From assembly GCA_001803315.1 (NCBI GenBank), contig MHBQ01000065.1, positions 1-64,000 on the forward strand: a stretch of DNA of 64,000 nt, written 5' to 3'. The stretch is from Lentisphaerae bacterium RIFOXYC12_FULL_60_16. GTDB taxonomy: Bacteria > Verrucomicrobiota > Kiritimatiellia > UBA8416 > YA12-FULL-60-10. The notes beneath the pieces are model-generated. The model was not told the DNA's origin. It made no database searches and worked only from the letters and a program-made list of their open reading frames with translations. This document shows, one piece after another, positions 27,364 to 36,923 of the stretch (positions within the stretch are counted from its first letter, which is position 1; every line of letters begins with the position of its first letter). A program made the translations under genes and the position numbers.

Positions 27364-27553
27364 TCCTCATACAGACGATGAAATGGGTGAGTACCGGGAT
27401 GTTTCGGTTTATTTTGAATCCTGAATGGCCATAGGCGTTATCTCCTGCTATAGTCCGACCATTGATTTTCGAGGAACAGATGCCGACCAACCAACACATC
27501 CGTGCATGCTTGAGCCACAAGGCTTTTCAGGGCCGGCTGATCGGGGACCGTCC

Positions 27554-30500
27554 ATGAAGCCCACCCACCCTTTTGTCCACTTGCACGTACATACCAGTTA
27601 CAGCCTCCTGGATGGAGCCTGCCGGATCAAGCCGCTCATCGAAGCCGTCGCAGCCGCCAATATGCCGGCGGTTGCCATCACGGACCATGGCGTCATGTAT
27701 GGCGTCATCGATTTCTATGAAACGGCACATGAAGCCGGCATCAAGCCGATTATCGGGTGCGAGGTGTATATCACCGAGGGCAGCCGGTTCGATCGCAAAG
27801 GAGGCGAAGAACAGGGTGCCACCCATCACCTGGTGTTGCTTGCCGAGGATATCAACGGTTATTTCAACCTGGTGCGCCTGGTTTCCATGGCGCATCTCGA
27901 AGGCTTCTATTACAAGCCCCGTATCGATCGGGAACTGCTCAACAAGTACCATGCCGGTCTGATCGGCTTATCCGCCTGCCTCAAGGGTGAAGTGGCCGGT
28001 AAACTGGCCGTCAATGACTTGGAAGCCGGTGTTCGCCTGGCTGCCGAGTATGGTGAAATATTCGGCAAGGACCGCTTTTTCGTCGAACTTCAGGATCACG
28101 GGCTTCAGGAACAACGGGCCGCAAACCAGCACATGCTTGAACTGACACGCCGGACCGGCATCCCCTTGGTCGCCACGAACGATGTCCATTACCTGCGCAA
28201 GGAAGATGCCGAAGCCCATGAAGTCCTGCTGTGCATGCAAACCCAGACGGTCATGAGCAACCCGCGCAGGATGCGCTACAAGACGCATGAATTCTACCTG
28301 AAATCTTACGCTGAAATGCAGCAACTATTCCGGGATTATCCCGGATCGGTTGAGCGGACGGCGGAAATTGCCGAACGTTGCAACGTGGAATTGGATTTCG
28401 GCGCCTACCATTTCCCGAAATATCATGTCCCGGAGGGAAAGACCCAGGATTCCTATCTGCTCGAACTGGGCCATGCAGGTCTTCGACAGCGCTACGGCAT
28501 ACAGAATCCGCTGCATCCGGCCACGGCCAGGGAAAAAGAAATTATCGACCGGTTCGAGAATGAATTCGGAGTCATCCAGAAGACCGGATTCGTCAATTAC
28601 TTTCTCGTGGTATGGGATTTCGTTCATTTCGCACACGACCACAAGATCCCGGTTGGACCTGGGCGCGGGTCCGGTGGCGGCAGTATCGTGGCCTATGCAC
28701 TGGGCATTACCGCGATTGACCCGCTCCGCTACGGCCTCATTTTTGAGCGATTTCTCAATGTCGAACGCATTTCACCTCCGGACTTCGATATCGACTTCTG
28801 CCAGGCTCGCCGGGAAGAAGTCATCGAATACGTCAAAAACAAATACGGCCGGGAAAACGTGGCCCAGATCATCACCTTTGGTTCGCTGGGCGCGAAAACC
28901 GTCATCCGGGATGTCGGGCGCGCACTTGAAATACCCTTCGCCAAGTGTGATCAACTGGCCAAGATGGTGCCCGATGACCCCAAGATTGCCCTCAAGGATG
29001 CCCTCGCCCAGAACGACGATTTTAAAAAATGTTATCACCAGGATCCCGATTGTAAACGCATTCTGGATTATGGCTTTGTTCTGGAAGGACTCTATCGGAA
29101 CCCTGGTACGCATGCCGCCGGTGTTGTCATCGGCGAAAGCGCCTTGATCGATATCATCCCGCTTGCCCGGGATAAACAACAGCAGGTCATCACCCAGTAT
29201 GCGATGGAGCCGATCGGCAAAATCGGTCTTCTCAAGATGGATTTCCTTGGGTTAAGAACCCTGACGGTCATCCAGGAAGCGGTGGAGCTTATCAAGCGCA
29301 ACCACCAGGTCGAGGTGGACCTTGCCAACCTGCCGCTGGACGATAAAGCCGCCTATGATCTGCTCAGCCGGGGCGATACGGTTGGCGTGTTTCAGCTGGA
29401 AAGTTCAGGCATGCGTGATTTGCTTCGACGCGTCGGCATCAGCCGCATCGAAGACCTGATCGCCATGATCGCACTGTATCGCCCGGGTCCCATGGCCATG
29501 CTGGACGATTACGTCAAGCGTAAGTCGGGGAAAATGCGCATCGAATACGATCATCCCCAGCTCGAAGCCATTCTTGGTGAAACCTACGGCATCATGTTGT
29601 ACCAGGAGGATGTCATGCGGGCGGCGAATGTCCTGGCGGGATATACCATGGGCGAAGCCGACATCCTGCGCAAGGCCATGGGTAAAAAACGACCCGAAGT
29701 CATGGAGAAACAACGTGCCAAGTTTGTCGGCGGATGCAAAAAGAAGGGCATTCCAGCCGACCAGGCGGATCATATTTTCGAGAACATTGCCAAGTTCGCG
29801 GGTTATGGATTCAACAAATCGCACAGTGCCGGGTATGCCATTGTCGCCTATCAAACCGCCTACCTGAAGGCCAACTACCCGTCCGAATTCATGGCTGCAA
29901 CGATCTCCAGTGAAATCGGCAACGCCGACAAACTGCCGGTCTTCGTCGCGGAATCAAGCACCATGGGGCTTCAGGTACTCCCCCCCGACGTGAATCACAG
30001 TGTCGTGCGATTCCTGCCACACCAGAACACCATCCGGTTCGGTCTAGCCGGCATTAAGAACATCGGAGAAGGCGCTGCCGAGGCCATTGTTCGGGAACGG
30101 GAGACGAACGGACCGTTCCGGGGACTGATGGATTTCTGTTCCCGTCTCGACGGACAAACCGTCAACAAGAAGGTCTTGGAAAGCCTGATCCGGTCAGGTG
30201 GTTTTGATACGATCAACCCGCATCGCGCCCAGTTGTTCAATGCCATTGATTATGCCCTCGGCCAGGCATCTGCCGCACAACGTGACAAGGCCGTCGGACA
30301 AGGCCAGCTCTTTGACCTGCTGGATACGGGAACCTCCCAGGATGCACCGGAACGCCTGCCCGACGTACCACCCTGGCATCCCAGCCAGGTACTGGCCGGG
30401 GAACGGGAATTATTGGGTATCTACCTGAGCGGACACCCCCTTTCCCAATGCGCCGCCCTGCTTAAACGCTACCAGACCAGTGACGTCAAGGGATTGCCCG

Positions 30501-31075
30501 CCATCGATGACCAACACCAGATCCGCCTGGGGGGAATCGTCTCCGCCATCCGCCGCACGGTGACCAAGGCAAAAAAAGAACCCATGGCGATCGTCGAACT
30601 TGAGGATCTTGATGGGACGGTCACCGTCATGATGTTTCCCTCCACCTACGACCGCTACAAAGCCCTGCTGTCCGACGATGCCGCCCTGCTGGTCTGCGGC
30701 TCGGTAGACAAGAAAGAAGACAAACCGAAACTGATCGCCGAGGAACTCTATCCGCTGAACGATGCCCCCCTACATTTTACGGAAAAAATCAGTATTCACC
30801 TGCCCGTGAATTCACTCACACCGGAACGACTTCAGCGTTTGCATGACATTCTTTCACAGCATCCAGGCCCCATACCGGTATGGATCTGCCTGCAATATCC
30901 CACGGGTGAAAAGGTTTTTATGGACACCGAGGGCCGTTTCCAGGTCGATGCTTCCGAACCCCTGATCCGGGCCCTTGAACATGAAGCCGGGGAATCAAGC
31001 GTATTTGTGGCCGTTTCACCAAACGCATGTAAGAATCCACCCAAGTCACGCAACCGGTGGCCACGGAAGGAATAA
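27554..31075 (+). CDS. dnaE: DNA polymerase III alpha subunit
   Basis: PHP FVHLHVHTSYSLLDGACRI; GPGRGSGGGSIVAYALGIT; PPDFDIDFCQARREEVIEYV; GYGFNKSHSAGYAIVAYQTAYLKANYP. ATG at 27554 preferred. Confidence 0.96.
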   Translation: MKPTHPFVHLHVHTSYSLLDGACRIKPLIEAVAAANMPAVAITDHGVMYGVIDFYETAHEAGIKPIIGCEVYITEGSRFDRKGGEEQGATHHLVLLAEDINGYFNLVRLVSMAHLEGFYYKPRIDRELLNKYHAGLIGLSACLKGEVAGKLAVNDLEAGVRLAAEYGEIFGKDRFFVELQDHGLQEQRAANQHMLELTRRTGIPLVATNDVHYLRKEDAEAHEVLLCMQTQTVMSNPRRMRYKTHEFYLKSYAEMQQLFRDYPGSVERTAEIAERCNVELDFGAYHFPKYHVPEGKTQDSYLLELGHAGLRQRYGIQNPLHPATAREKEIIDRFENEFGVIQKTGFVNYFLVVWDFVHFAHDHKIPVGPGRGSGGGSIVAYALGITAIDPLRYGLIFERFLNVERISPPDFDIDFCQARREEVIEYVKNKYGRENVAQIITFGSLGAKTVIRDVGRALEIPFAKCDQLAKMVPDDPKIALKDALAQNDDFKKCYHQDPDCKRILDYGFVLEGLYRNPGTHAAGVVIGESALIDIIPLARDKQQQVITQYAMEPIGKIGLLKMDFLGLRTLTVIQEAVELIKRNHQVEVDLANLPLDDKAAYDLLSRGDTVGVFQLESSGMRDLLRRVGISRIEDLIAMIALYRPGPMAMLDDYVKRKSGKMRIEYDHPQLEAILGETYGIMLYQEDVMRAANVLAGYTMGEADILRKAMGKKRPEVMEKQRAKFVGGCKKKGIPADQADHIFENIAKFAGYGFNKSHSAGYAIVAYQTAYLKANYPSEFMAATISSEIGNADKLPVFVAESSTMGLQVLPPDVNHSVVRFLPHQNTIRFGLAGIKNIGEGAAEAIVRERETNGPFRGLMDFCSRLDGQTVNKKVLESLIRSGGFDTINPHRAQLFNAIDYALGQASAAQRDKAVGQGQLFDLLDTGTSQDAPERLPDVPPWHPSQVLAGERELLGIYLSGHPLSQCAALLKRYQTSDVKGLPAIDDQHQIRLGGIVSAIRRTVTKAKKEPMAIVELEDLDGTVTVMMFPSTYDRYKALLSDDAALLVCGSVDKKEDKPKLIAEELYPLNDAPLHFTEKISIHLPVNSLTPERLQRLHDILSQHPGPIPVWICLQYPTGEKVFMDTEGRFQVDASEPLIRALEHEAGESSVFVAVSPNACKNPPKSRNRWPRKE

Positions 31076-31197
31076 GAACACCTTGACCCTGGACCTGCGC
31101 AATCCTCCATACACCGCGCGTTTGCCTTGATTCGTAACCATGGTAACCTATGATCTCCCCGTCGGGGATATCGGGGATTTATTGAAAGGAATGGATA

Positions 31198-32268
31198 ATG
31201 ACCAAACGTGAACGTTTTCTCGCATTTGCCAATTTCCAGGCGGTCGATCGTGTCCCGCGCCGCGCCAATTTCATCGAAAGCCTTCGCCTGGCGCTGGAAC
31301 AACGTTTAGGGAAGGATCCCTGGCAGTATTTTGACATGGATAATGGGGATGGCTCCCCGTTACGTCCGCCGGAGGGATTCCAATACCCCGACTATTCCCC
31401 CTACCATCCCGGCCGTGTCCATGGTCAAAATGGATTCACCATCGATGGAAATGGATGCGGACATCTTTCCCATGGATTCCATCATTTTACCGAATATCTG
31501 AGTCCACTCATCAATGCCGAACGTTTTGAAGAACTTGAACGATACCCCATCATCAACAACGCCACGTGGCTCGACGACCATATGCGCGAAGCGGCCAATC
31601 GGGCCCATGCCGCCGGAAATTATACATCGATCTTTGTCGGGCACATGTACGAGAACGCCTGGCAGGTTCGCGGTTATGAACCGTTCCTGATGGACTTGCT
31701 GACCCAGCGCGATTGGGCGGAATATCTGCTGGATAAGTTCTGTGAAAACAACATCCGTACCGCCGTTGCCGCCGCACGGGCCGGCTATGACTGCATCATG
31801 ACAGGCGATGACGTGGCCAACCAGAACGCCATGATGTTCCAACCGGACTTGTGGCGATCCGTGATGAAACCCCGTTGGGCCAAGGTCATTGCGGCTGCAC
31901 GGGCCATCAAGCCTGACATCCATGTCTGGTACCATTCCGACGGCAATGTATGGGACATCCTGTCCGACTTGATCGAGATCGGCATCACCATCCTGAACCC
32001 GGTTCAACCGGAATGCATGAACCCCGTCGCAGTCCGCAAACATTGCGGCAAACATCTTGCATTCGACGGATGCGTCGGAACCCAAACCACATTCCCGTTC
32101 GGAACCCCCGCCGACATGGCAAAGGTCCTGCATCAGCTGGCGGATACCCTTGACGCACGACAGGGCGGGTTGATGCTCTCCCCCACCCACGTCCTGGAAC
32201 CCGAAGTTCCACTGGACAACATCCTTGAATTCTTCAACACCTGCGACCAACTCAAGGGAACCACCTGA
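31198..32268 (+). CDS. Uroporphyrinogen decarboxylase-like (corrinoid methyltransferase-type) protein
   Basis: MTKRERFLAFANFQAVDRVPRRANF; YDCIMTGDDVANQNAMMFQPDLWRSVMKPRWAKVI; WYHSDGNVWDIL. Confidence 0.82.
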   Translation: MTKRERFLAFANFQAVDRVPRRANFIESLRLALEQRLGKDPWQYFDMDNGDGSPLRPPEGFQYPDYSPYHPGRVHGQNGFTIDGNGCGHLSHGFHHFTEYLSPLINAERFEELERYPIINNATWLDDHMREAANRAHAAGNYTSIFVGHMYENAWQVRGYEPFLMDLLTQRDWAEYLLDKFCENNIRTAVAAARAGYDCIMTGDDVANQNAMMFQPDLWRSVMKPRWAKVIAAARAIKPDIHVWYHSDGNVWDILSDLIEIGITILNPVQPECMNPVAVRKHCGKHLAFDGCVGTQTTFPFGTPADMAKVLHQLADTLDARQGGLMLSPTHVLEPEVPLDNILEFFNTCDQLKGTT

Positions 32269-32273
32269 TCCGC

Positions 32274-32636
32274 ATGTTGAACGAAGTCACGACCACCCGG
32301 CAGATTTCCGGAGAACCCCATCGACGCTGGTTTGCCGACTCGCACATGGACCTTATCGTTTGGGATAAGGACGGGGAACGGATCGGGTTCCAATTATGCT
32401 ACCGATCGTGCGGTACGGAACATGCCCTCACATGGATGCGGGAGGGTGGCTTCGCACATAACGGTGTGGATGATGGAGAATCCGGGTCATTTGCCTATAA
32501 AATGACACCCGTCCTGGTCCCGGATGGCCTTTTCGACCGCAACCGGGTCCTTTCTGCTTTCCAGGAGAACGTTGCGGAAATTGACCATGCAGTTGCGGAA
32601 TGGGTCATTCAAATCCTGAAAACTTATCCCGTATGA
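32274..32636 (+). CDS. Hypothetical protein, 120 aa
   Basis: Intact ORF 5 bp downstream of and co-directional with the UroD-like gene; overlaps the next CDS by 4 nt. Confidence 0.65.
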   Translation: MLNEVTTTRQISGEPHRRWFADSHMDLIVWDKDGERIGFQLCYRSCGTEHALTWMREGGFAHNGVDDGESGSFAYKMTPVLVPDGLFDRNRVLSAFQENVAEIDHAVAEWVIQILKTYPV

Positions 32637-33445
32637 AACCTTTGCTTGAATTCGGCATTTTCACCGATGCACACACCGCTTCCGGCGCTACGATGGACCG
32701 CGACCATGCCGGTTCGCCCGTAAAAATAAGGGACTGTCTTTCCATTTTAAACCGGGAAGGAATTGATTGGACTGTCAACCTGGGTGACTTGGTCGACCGC
32801 TCGGCAGCAGAATCCATGGGAGCCGAGGCACGCCATTTGGAGGCCCTGCTGCCCATTCTGGCGCGTTTCAACGGGCGCTTGACCCACGTCCTGGGAAACC
32901 ATGACCTTTCCGGGATGACCAAGCAGGACTTCCTGGAACGGATTGGGGCACCCGTTTGCCAGTCCTTCTTTGCCTTCGATGTTCAATCCGTCCGTTGCAT
33001 GGTTCTCGACGGCAACTTCAATGCCGACGGGTCGGATTTCGCTCCCGGAAACCAGGACTGGGCGAATGCCTGGATGGCAATCAACGAACTCGCCTGGTTG
33101 CGCAACGAGTTGAATACCGCCCGAAACCGTCCCGTAATCGTTTTCTGCCATGAAAACATCGAACCCCGAACGGTGAACAACCGTCCCGATCCTCACGTCT
33201 TGCGTAATGCAGACGAGATTCGCTCCCTGTTCGCCGCACATGGCAACATACGGGCAGTCTTTCAGGGACACTACCATCCCGGTACTTCCGTGGTGCATGA
33301 CGGGATTCCCTACATCACCATGACGTCAATGGTGACCGGGTCCGGCCCCGACGACAATGCCTTCGGTATTGCATCCGTATGGCACGACGGAACAATTTCC
33401 ATAAGGGGATTTGGCCGCCAGCCGGACATCGTGCTGCCATCGTGA
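32633..33445 (+). CDS. Metallophosphoesterase (calcineurin-like)
   Basis: FGIFTDAHTASG, WTVNLGDLVDR, HVLGNHDLSGM, VFCHENIEP, AVFQGHYHPGT. Confidence 0.9.
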   Translation: MKPLLEFGIFTDAHTASGATMDRDHAGSPVKIRDCLSILNREGIDWTVNLGDLVDRSAAESMGAEARHLEALLPILARFNGRLTHVLGNHDLSGMTKQDFLERIGAPVCQSFFAFDVQSVRCMVLDGNFNADGSDFAPGNQDWANAWMAINELAWLRNELNTARNRPVIVFCHENIEPRTVNNRPDPHVLRNADEIRSLFAAHGNIRAVFQGHYHPGTSVVHDGIPYITMTSMVTGSGPDDNAFGIASVWHDGTISIRGFGRQPDIVLPS

Positions 33446-33451
33446 CATTTC

Positions 33452-34354
33452 ATGCGTCATTCGGTACATTGCCCCGTCATGCATATAAATCCCTATCCTG
33501 ATCACGGCACGTGGTTGCGCGCAAACTTCCACGCCCATAGCTCGGAACACAGCCTGTGCGGAACGGTTCCCCTGGCTGAAGGAATTCGCCGCTATTTTGA
33601 ATCGACAACCGATGTTCTGGCCATTACCGACCACAACCATGTCACCCCCCTGGAGGTGTTTAAAAATAGATACCCCGGCAAAATACTGCTCGAAGGTTAT
33701 GAGCACAGTACAGGCCCGAATTATGTCATTGCGGGGGGACGGGTCCCCCCGCCCCAGTTTCATGACACAACCGCTACGATCCTGGATGGCGCAACGAATT
33801 GCCTCCGATTCATCTGCCATCCCGACCCCCACCCCGGGCGTGAATATTGGCCCATGGAAACCCTGCTGTCTTTGAAGTCCGTTGTGGACGGCATTGAAAT
33901 CCACAACGGACATTACGGCATTGCCCGCATGCTGGAAACCGGACATCGGCCGGAATACCGGCATATATGGGACCAGGTGCTCACGGCAGGTTGCCACTGG
34001 TGGGGTTACTGCAACGACGATTTCCATGAACCGGCCGATTTCAGCAACGCCTTCAATATGGTCTGCGTTGATGCCATCACACCGGAGGCCGTGGTGCGCG
34101 CTGCCAAACAGGGCGCCTGTTACGGTTCCACCGGCATCCTGGCGGACACGATACAGCTCCACGGCAACATCATCCAGGTGACCACACGGGAAACGGTACA
34201 AGGTCGTTTCATCGGAGCAGGCGGACGGATACTCCGCGAATCTCAGGGCCGGCAATTTGATTATTCGATTCCGGAAAATGAACCCTACATCCGGTTTGAA
34301 GCCGATAACGGACCGCAGGCACTCTGGTTGCAGCCGTTTTTCAAGACGGCATAA
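33452..34354 (+). CDS. PHP-domain (CehA/McbA-like) metallohydrolase
   Basis: RANFHAHSSEHSLCGTV, DVLAITDHNHVTP, ICHPDPHPG, WWGYCNDDFHEPADF. Confidence 0.85.
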   Translation: MRHSVHCPVMHINPYPDHGTWLRANFHAHSSEHSLCGTVPLAEGIRRYFESTTDVLAITDHNHVTPLEVFKNRYPGKILLEGYEHSTGPNYVIAGGRVPPPQFHDTTATILDGATNCLRFICHPDPHPGREYWPMETLLSLKSVVDGIEIHNGHYGIARMLETGHRPEYRHIWDQVLTAGCHWWGYCNDDFHEPADFSNAFNMVCVDAITPEAVVRAAKQGACYGSTGILADTIQLHGNIIQVTTRETVQGRFIGAGGRILRESQGRQFDYSIPENEPYIRFEADNGPQALWLQPFFKTA

Positions 34355-34363
34355 ATAATCACC

Positions 34364-36391
34364 CTACAACAACCGCGTGGCGCTTCCCCCAATGGTCTTG
34401 AAAATCATCACGTTGATTTCCTTCTCGTTCAGTTCATCGCCGGCTCCGGGATAACTGCCGACTTCGTGATACCGCTGATAGAATTCAGGATGGTCCGGCG
34501 CACAGGGTTCCTGTCCCGGCAACAGTTCAAAACATGTCGTGTTGCGAAACGGCCACAGATCCACCGGCGAACGGGCGGCCACCCCTTCAAAGATCTGATT
34601 AATCATTTCGAGCGCAATGGGGACATCACGTTTTGCCACAGCCCAACTGTTCGCCGGATGCACATCCCGCCAGAGGTCCGCCTGGACAATCGCCGCCACA
34701 TGGGGATCATCGATCAACAAACCGATTTCCGTATTGAGGTTCGCCGACCGCGGATCCAGGTTGTAGGAACCGATGAACGTATAGCGGTCATCCATGACAA
34801 AGGATTTGGCATGGATGCATAAAAACGGACGAGGCCCACCCGCTTCATGGGAACGGCGTTCAAGCGCAGGATACTGTGGAAGAATCTTCAACAAATCCTC
34901 CGGATGCGGCTTGAATTCATAGATCTCCATCTTTGCCTCATCAAGATAGAGGGATCGCATGCGAAAGTTAGCCGAATAGGCAATCAGATTGTCCGTTGAC
35001 CCGAAACTGTTTGAGGAAATAACAACCCGCAGGGCGGGATTTTTCCGCTTGAGCCGGAGAAACATGCGGCGCGTGGCACTATCGAGCACCAGGTACGGAG
35101 TTTGCATGATCAGGCTCGATTGCACCTTTTGGATCAAGCGGGAGATCTGGCCGGTTATCTGCCCCTTCCCATGGAAAAAAAAGAACTTCCGGTTCTTGCC
35201 CGGTTTATCCGCCAGCAAGGTGACACGTTGGGCCGGAATCAACCGGCGGGCAAATTGTTCCGCAATCAGTCGATTGTCGCTGGCGCCGGCGGTCAGCGCA
35301 TCAAACCAACCGGGCTTTACCCAGTCTGCCCGGTCACGCTTGAGGTCAACCGGCCCCTGGTTGATACGCTTGGCCACATCCTTGAGCTTTTGGACGGGAA
35401 CGGCATAATCACTGGCCCAGAAGGTCTCGAAGACATCCCCCATGGACTGGCCGAGGGGGCCAATCAACAGGACATCACGATCCTTGAAGTTTATCCCTTC
35501 ACCGAAGTCGTAATAACAATTCTGGTAATTCCGTCCACCGGTTATCCCCATGAACTGGTCCACCAGGAACAGCTTGTTATGCATGCGCTGGTTGGTGCGA
35601 TTGGGCGTCAGGTAGTCCAGCACTTCCTGGAGCGGTGCCGGATCCATACGGTTCGCAATCGGCCGGTAAATCCGGACTTCGAAATTCGGATGAACCGTCG
35701 CCAGGTAGGCCATCAGGTGGATATTGCGAACCGAACTGAAATGATCCGTCATCAAACGTACTTTGACCCCCCGGCGGGCTGCTTCCATCAGTTCGTACAG
35801 GACCAGGCGTCCACACTCATCATCCCGGAATATATAGGTCTGGATATTGATCGACTGGCGAGCCTGACGGATCAGATGGATACGCAACAACAGGGCATCG
35901 TATCCGCTGTTCAATATGCCCACAAAATTACTCGTTTCGACATCACGTCCTGAATCCAGGTTCATGATCGTTCGCCGCAAAAACAACCAAAGCGGAGAAA
36001 CCCCGCCGAACGGATCTTCGTTCAAGGTCTCCACCGGTCCGGCTTCCGCCGGCTTGGTTCCTGTCGCTGGATCTGGTTTCACGGCCTCCGCCGGTGATGC
36101 CGGTGATACCGGAGGAGGCTGCAAGGTGTTTGCAGATTCGGCTGGCTGGTCTTTCCCGGGCTGAACCGGTTCACGCACCCTGGCGGGGGCCGTTCGTTCA
36201 GGCATCGGTGGTTTCGTTTCAGGCGGGATTTCAATGCGGCCTTCCTGCTGGTATTGTTCGCGCTGGAGGGACTGCTGCCGCAGCCAATCCGCATAATCAT
36301 CGGCATGGACCGTGGACACGAACACGATGATGGCGGGAAGCGCTCTTACCAACCCCTTCCATTTCCATTCAGGCATGATCATGAGATCCAC
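34364..36391 (-). CDS. Phospholipase D-like (cardiolipin-synthase-type) protein
   Basis: Two HKD motifs: RMHNKLFLVDQFMGITGGRNY and CIHAKSFVMDDRYTFIGSYNLDPRSANLNTEIG. N-terminal Pro-rich linker. Confidence 0.9.
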   Translation of the reverse strand: MDLMIMPEWKWKGLVRALPAIIVFVSTVHADDYADWLRQQSLQREQYQQEGRIEIPPETKPPMPERTAPARVREPVQPGKDQPAESANTLQPPPVSPASPAEAVKPDPATGTKPAEAGPVETLNEDPFGGVSPLWLFLRRTIMNLDSGRDVETSNFVGILNSGYDALLLRIHLIRQARQSINIQTYIFRDDECGRLVLYELMEAARRGVKVRLMTDHFSSVRNIHLMAYLATVHPNFEVRIYRPIANRMDPAPLQEVLDYLTPNRTNQRMHNKLFLVDQFMGITGGRNYQNCYYDFGEGINFKDRDVLLIGPLGQSMGDVFETFWASDYAVPVQKLKDVAKRINQGPVDLKRDRADWVKPGWFDALTAGASDNRLIAEQFARRLIPAQRVTLLADKPGKNRKFFFFHGKGQITGQISRLIQKVQSSLIMQTPYLVLDSATRRMFLRLKRKNPALRVVISSNSFGSTDNLIAYSANFRMRSLYLDEAKMEIYEFKPHPEDLLKILPQYPALERRSHEAGGPRPFLCIHAKSFVMDDRYTFIGSYNLDPRSANLNTEIGLLIDDPHVAAIVQADLWRDVHPANSWAVAKRDVPIALEMINQIFEGVAARSPVDLWPFRNTTCFELLPGQEPCAPDHPEFYQRYHEVGSYPGAGDELNEKEINVMIFKTIGGSATRLL

Positions 36392-36923
36392 CTTCTGTTA
36401 TGAGGTCGCCCAGATCCAGGGAGTCTCCATCCGTCATGAAATCATCCCGGCTCAAGGCAAATTCTGATTTCGGCATCGGCAGGTAGCGTCCGGTTGTCTC
36501 GGATAGAACCTGTCCTTCAACATCCAGCAGGCACCCACCCGTCTCGCACATACGACCCGATACCCGGCAGGCCCATCCCTCGGCACGAACCGCCTTCCCC
36601 ACCCGGACCGGTGCACGGAGCCGCGTATGCACATCCACCGCCACACAAGCACGCCGGGAAGCCAACATGGCAGCCCATGTCATCACCTCATCCAACAGGA
36701 TCATGCTGATACCGCCATGAACCAGGGTCTTCCATCCCACGTCGGTTTCCCGTGGGACATAGTCCAACACAACGGTATTACCGCCCTGGACCCGGGACCG
36801 TTGCTGAAATCCCCGCATATTCTGTTCACCGCAAACCAGGCAATGCCGGGTCCACGGCAGGACACCATCCCGCTCCGACAAGCGCAAGCGCTCACCATTC
36901 GAGCCCCCGGCAGTGCGTACCAT
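36369..36923 (-). CDS. PaaI-type hotdog thioesterase with N-terminal CxxC-like segment
   Basis: HCLVCGEQN; TLVHGGISMILLDEVMTWAAM; hotdog fold pattern. Confidence 0.78.
   Translation of the reverse strand: MVRTAGGSNGERLRLSERDGVLPWTRHCLVCGEQNMRGFQQRSRVQGGNTVVLDYVPRETDVGWKTLVHGGISMILLDEVMTWAAMLASRRACVAVDVHTRLRAPVRVGKAVRAEGWACRVSGRMCETGGCLLDVEGQVLSETTGRYLPMPKSEFALSRDDFMTDGDSLDLGDLITEGGSHDHA

Noticed and set aside
33326-34255. 309-aa - strand ORF, and similarly 31360..32250 and 51726..52631
   Set aside because: All lie antisense to genes with strong family motifs (PHP, UroD-like, D-2-hydroxyacid dehydrogenase).
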